Below are positions 6,484 through 8,559 of a DNA stretch of 8,559 nt, in pieces; position 1 is the first letter of the stretch, and each line of letters begins with the position of its first letter. This DNA is from Deferribacterales bacterium UBA4806. GTDB lineage: Bacteria; Chrysiogenota; Deferribacteres; Deferribacterales; UBA228. Location: NCBI GenBank assembly GCA_002402635.1, contig DHGE01000161.1, positions 5,260 to 13,818 of the forward strand, in the 5' to 3' direction. Position numbers and translations under genes: made by a program. The notes below the pieces were generated by a model that worked only from the letters and a program-made list of their open reading frames with translations, was not told where the DNA came from and did not search any database.

Positions 6484-7761
6484 GTGAACTTTTATGAAGA
6501 AGCTGTTAAGGTAATGCCGGGGGGAGTAAGCAGTCCTGTGCGTGCATTTAAAGCTGTTGGTGGAACCCCTTTATTTATCAAAAAAGGATATGCCTCTAAA
6601 ATATATGATACAAATGATAGAGAATATATTGATTATGTTATGTCATATGGACCTCTGATTTTAGGTCATGCTGATAAGGCTGTAATAAAATCAATTGTTG
6701 AGACAGCCAAGAATGGAACTACTTTTGGTGCCCCAACTGAGTTGGAAATAACCCTTGCAAAAATGATTATCTCACTGATGCCGTCAATTGAAATGATTAG
6801 ATTTGTTAATTCAGGGACTGAAGCTGTAATGAGTGCAATTAGACTTGCAAGGGCATATACAGGTAAAAATAAAATTTTGAAATTTGAGGGTTGTTATCAT
6901 GGTCATTCAGATTTTCTATTAGTTAAAGGAGGTAGTGGGCTTGCATCTCTAAATATACCAACCTCACCTGGTGTCCCGGAAGCTGCAATAAAGGATACAT
7001 TAATAGCTGAATATAACAATATTGAATCATTTAATAATGTTATTAAGGATTTTGAGAATGAAATAGCAGCGATTATAATAGAACCTGTTGCAGGAAATAT
7101 GGGTGTTGTTTTGCCTGAGGAAAGCTTTCTTAAAACCATAAGAGATTATGCTGATAAAGTTGGTGCATTATTAATTTTTGATGAAGTAATAACAGGTTTT
7201 AGAGTTGCGCTTGGGGGCGCTCAAGAATATTATAAAATAAAACCAGATCTTACAATATTAGGGAAAATTATTGGGGGAGGCCTTCCAGTAGGTGCTTTTG
7301 GTGGAAAACGAGAAGTTATGGAATTGTTAGCGCCTGTTGGCTCTGTATATCAAGCAGGTACTTTAAGTGGTAATCCAATAGCTATGGCTGCAGGGATTAC
7401 TACACTTCAGAGACTACAGGATGAAAATGTTTATGAGAAGATAAAGAGAAATACAGTTAAATTGTTTGAAGGATTTAAAGATAATCTGAGGAGTATTGGA
7501 TTTGAATTTACTGTTAATTATGTTACAGGTATGGGAACACAATTTTTTTGTAATAATCCAGTAAATAGATATAGTGATTTAAAAGATGTGGATACAAAGT
7601 TATATGCAAGGTTCTTTCATTATATGTTATCAAAGGGGATAAATCTAGCTCCAAGCCAATTTGAAGGTATTTTTATTTCTGCAGCGCATACAACAGAGGA
7701 CATAGATTATACGCTGAAAATACATATGGAATTTTTAAAAGAATATAAAAAAAATGTTTGA
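6484..7761 (+). CDS. hemL: Glutamate-1-semialdehyde 2,1-aminomutase
   Basis: HemL is a PLP enzyme that converts glutamate-1-semialdehyde to 5-aminolevulinate, the last step of the C5 route into heme and other tetrapyrroles. The 425-residue product has the usual length. Residue numbers here count from the GTG at 6484. Motifs include MPGGVSSPVRAF near the N-terminus, SGTEAVMSAIRLAR (110-123) for phosphate binding, CYHGHSD (137-143), DEVITGFR (233-240) with the PLP-ring Asp233, and K261 in LGKIIGGGLPVGAFGG as the Schiff-base lysine. GTLSGNPIAMAAG (292-304) follows. Two adjacent GTG codons (6481 and 6484) could start it; spacing favours 6484. The stop overlaps the atpZ start by 8 nt. Its own promoter probably lies in the spacer upstream. 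No other heme genes are adjacent. Identity is very secure. Confidence 0.97.
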   Translation: MNFYEEAVKVMPGGVSSPVRAFKAVGGTPLFIKKGYASKIYDTNDREYIDYVMSYGPLILGHADKAVIKSIVETAKNGTTFGAPTELEITLAKMIISLMPSIEMIRFVNSGTEAVMSAIRLARAYTGKNKILKFEGCYHGHSDFLLVKGGSGLASLNIPTSPGVPEAAIKDTLIAEYNNIESFNNVIKDFENEIAAIIIEPVAGNMGVVLPEESFLKTIRDYADKVGALLIFDEVITGFRVALGGAQEYYKIKPDLTILGKIIGGGLPVGAFGGKREVMELLAPVGSVYQAGTLSGNPIAMAAGITTLQRLQDENVYEKIKRNTVKLFEGFKDNLRSIGFEFTVNYVTGMGTQFFCNNPVNRYSDLKDVDTKLYARFFHYMLSKGINLAPSQFEGIFISAAHTTEDIDYTLKIHMEFLKEYKKNV

Positions 7762-7975
7762 TAAGAAACTAAAACCTTTATTGAGTGCTAGTGTTATAGG
7801 ATTTTCGATTGTTTTTTCAATTTTAATTGGTTTAATTATAGGCATATATCTTGATAAATTATTTAACACTAAACCTTATTTAACGATAATATTTCTTATT
7901 TTTGGCATAATTTCCGGCTTCAAAAATATGATTTATTTTGTAAAAAAATCAAGCGACCTAAACAATAACAAATGA
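7754..7975 (+). CDS. atpZ: AtpZ/AtpI-family small membrane protein of the ATP synthase cluster
   Basis: A 73-residue protein with two hydrophobic segments, about residues 12-32 and 43-63. The pattern is GLIIGIYLDKLFNTKPYL, a glycine-spaced helix ending in LD followed by a short loop with TKP, then FGIISGFKNMIYFVKK. This pattern is typical of the small protein encoded upstream of Fo genes (AtpZ, the ATPase gene1 family). Family members are linked to ATP synthase assembly and, in some bacteria, to Mg/Ca transport with AtpI; the role here is inferred. The start overlaps hemL by 8 nt, and no Shine-Dalgarno sequence is visible before it (the upstream bases are almost all A/T). Expression therefore probably depends on ribosomes finishing hemL. 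The stop overlaps the next start as ATGA. Confidence 0.8.
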   Translation: MFDKKLKPLLSASVIGFSIVFSILIGLIIGIYLDKLFNTKPYLTIIFLIFGIISGFKNMIYFVKKSSDLNNNK

Positions 7976-8337
7976 CTAAATATGTTGTATTGATTTCATT
8001 GATTTTTGCATTATTATTTTATATATTCACATTATTACTGATTAATAGTAAAATTAAGAGCTATTTTACAATAAATTATATAGTAGGGTATGTTTTAATG
8101 TTATCTAATTTCTTGTTTATGTCACAAAGGCTTATGAAAATAGTAAAGGTAGGAAAGTTTTCTTATGACCTTATTTTCAGACTGGCAGGTTTTTGCTTAT
8201 TATTATTTTTATGGATTAACTATGGAAAATTAAATATAGTTGGGCTAATAACTGGTTTTATAGCTTTTACAATATCCTTGCCGATTAGTGCATTAATTTA
8301 TACAAAATTGGGAGAAAACAATGGAACACCCCATTAA
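7972..8337 (+). CDS. atpI: AtpI-like ATP synthase assembly protein
   Basis: A 121-residue, strongly hydrophobic protein with about four membrane segments (near residues 4-24, 32-51, 66-84 and 87-110). A central basic stretch (SQRLMKIVKVGK) is followed by FRLAGFCLLLFLWINYGKLN and VGLITGF, which resembles the third and fourth helices of AtpI (ATP synthase I family). AtpI helps assemble the rotor c-ring in some bacteria, but it is poorly conserved, so the call leans on topology and on its place between atpZ and atpB. The start overlaps the atpZ stop by 4 nt (ATGA), with no clear ribosome binding site. The 3' end overlaps atpB by 17 nt and contains its ribosome binding site. Alternative: an unrelated small membrane protein, judged unlikely in this context. 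Confidence 0.72.
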   Translation: MTKYVVLISLIFALLFYIFTLLLINSKIKSYFTINYIVGYVLMLSNFLFMSQRLMKIVKVGKFSYDLIFRLAGFCLLLFLWINYGKLNIVGLITGFIAFTISLPISALIYTKLGENNGTPH

Positions 8338-8559
8338 TATATTTTCATTTTTACCAGCTGAGATCGTTAATAAGTATATACATGTTTTTATGACTATTAT
8401 TATCATAATATTCCTTTTAATAATTGCTTTTTTTTCAAAAAAGATGACAAAGGAGATCCCTAGTAGGACACAGAGCTTTTTTGAGGTTCTAATAGAAAGT
8501 ATAAATAATATGGTTATTAATGTAATAGGTGAAGAAGGAAAAGATTACTTGCCACTTAT
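8321..8559 (+). CDS. atpB: ATP synthase Fo subunit a, 3'-truncated
   Basis: The frame is open from the ATG to the end of the window, giving 79 codons and two bases. The product begins MEHPINIFSFLPAEIVNKYI, followed by a hydrophobic first membrane segment (MTIIIIIFLLIIAFF, about residues 24-38). It then has PSRTQSFFEVLIESINNMV and VIGEEGKDYLPL, the conserved stretch before the second helix of subunit a. Subunit a forms the proton or sodium half-channels beside the c-ring in the membrane. The essential arginine and the ion-path residues lie further on, outside the window, so ion specificity cannot be judged. GGGAG at 8310-8314 lies 6 nt upstream, inside the preceding gene, which it overlaps by 17 nt. 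A subunit c gene would be expected next. Confidence 0.93.
   Translation, partial: MEHPINIFSFLPAEIVNKYIHVFMTIIIIIFLLIIAFFSKKMTKEIPSRTQSFFEVLIESINNMVINVIGEEGKDYLPL

Noticed and set aside
6903..7139. Open frame on the minus strand within hemL
   Set aside because: Antisense to a conserved PLP enzyme, with no supporting motif or ribosome binding site.
1..8559. Search for CRISPR repeats, insertion-sequence ends, tRNA genes and a novel system
   Set aside because: No spaced direct repeats, terminal inverted repeats, transposase-like frames or tRNA-like cloverleaf were seen. Apart from the 6200-6480 spacer, nearly every base belongs to a conserved housekeeping gene.

Overview
This window is the end of a bacterial spc/alpha ribosomal-protein cluster followed by a heme-biosynthesis gene and the start of an ATP synthase Fo cluster. 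Everything is on the + strand. The DNA is AT-rich (about one third G+C by eye), genes are tightly packed, and most ribosomal genes have strong GGAGG-type ribosome binding sites. The organism is a bacterium. The gene order, the low G+C and the proteins hint at a low-GC Gram-negative lineage such as Deferribacterota or a relative of the former Deltaproteobacteria. That placement is a low-confidence inference from memory and is not proven here.

Region 1 (1-6199): rplO (5' end cut off), secY, adk, map, infA, rpmJ, rpsM, rpsK, rpsD, rpoA, rplQ. This is the classical order. It couples ribosome assembly (L15, L36, S13, S11, S4, L17), translation initiation (IF-1), N-terminal methionine removal (Map), membrane protein export (SecY), adenylate balance (Adk) and transcription (RNA polymerase alpha). 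Junctions are short or overlapping (secY/adk 4 nt, adk/map 20 nt, rpoA/rplQ 14 nt), as expected for one polycistronic unit.

Region 2 (6200-6480): a very AT-rich spacer of 281 bp, the only sizeable non-coding stretch. It has no convincing Rho-independent terminator. It holds a plausible sigma-70-type promoter for the genes downstream and the strong ribosome binding site of hemL.

Region 3 (6484-8559): hemL (glutamate-1-semialdehyde aminomutase), atpZ-like, atpI-like and atpB (3' end cut off by the window). Each gene overlaps the next (8, 4 and 17 nt), so heme/tetrapyrrole synthesis and the Fo part of ATP synthase are probably co-transcribed and translationally coupled. atpZ and atpI have no visible Shine-Dalgarno sequence, while atpB does.

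I found no mobile element, CRISPR array, tRNA/rRNA gene or unknown system. This is essentially a conserved housekeeping region. The points worth a second look are the hemL-atpZIB linkage, the absence of ribosome binding sites before atpZ and atpI, and the full set of zinc-binding (Cys-containing) forms of L36, S4 and Adk.
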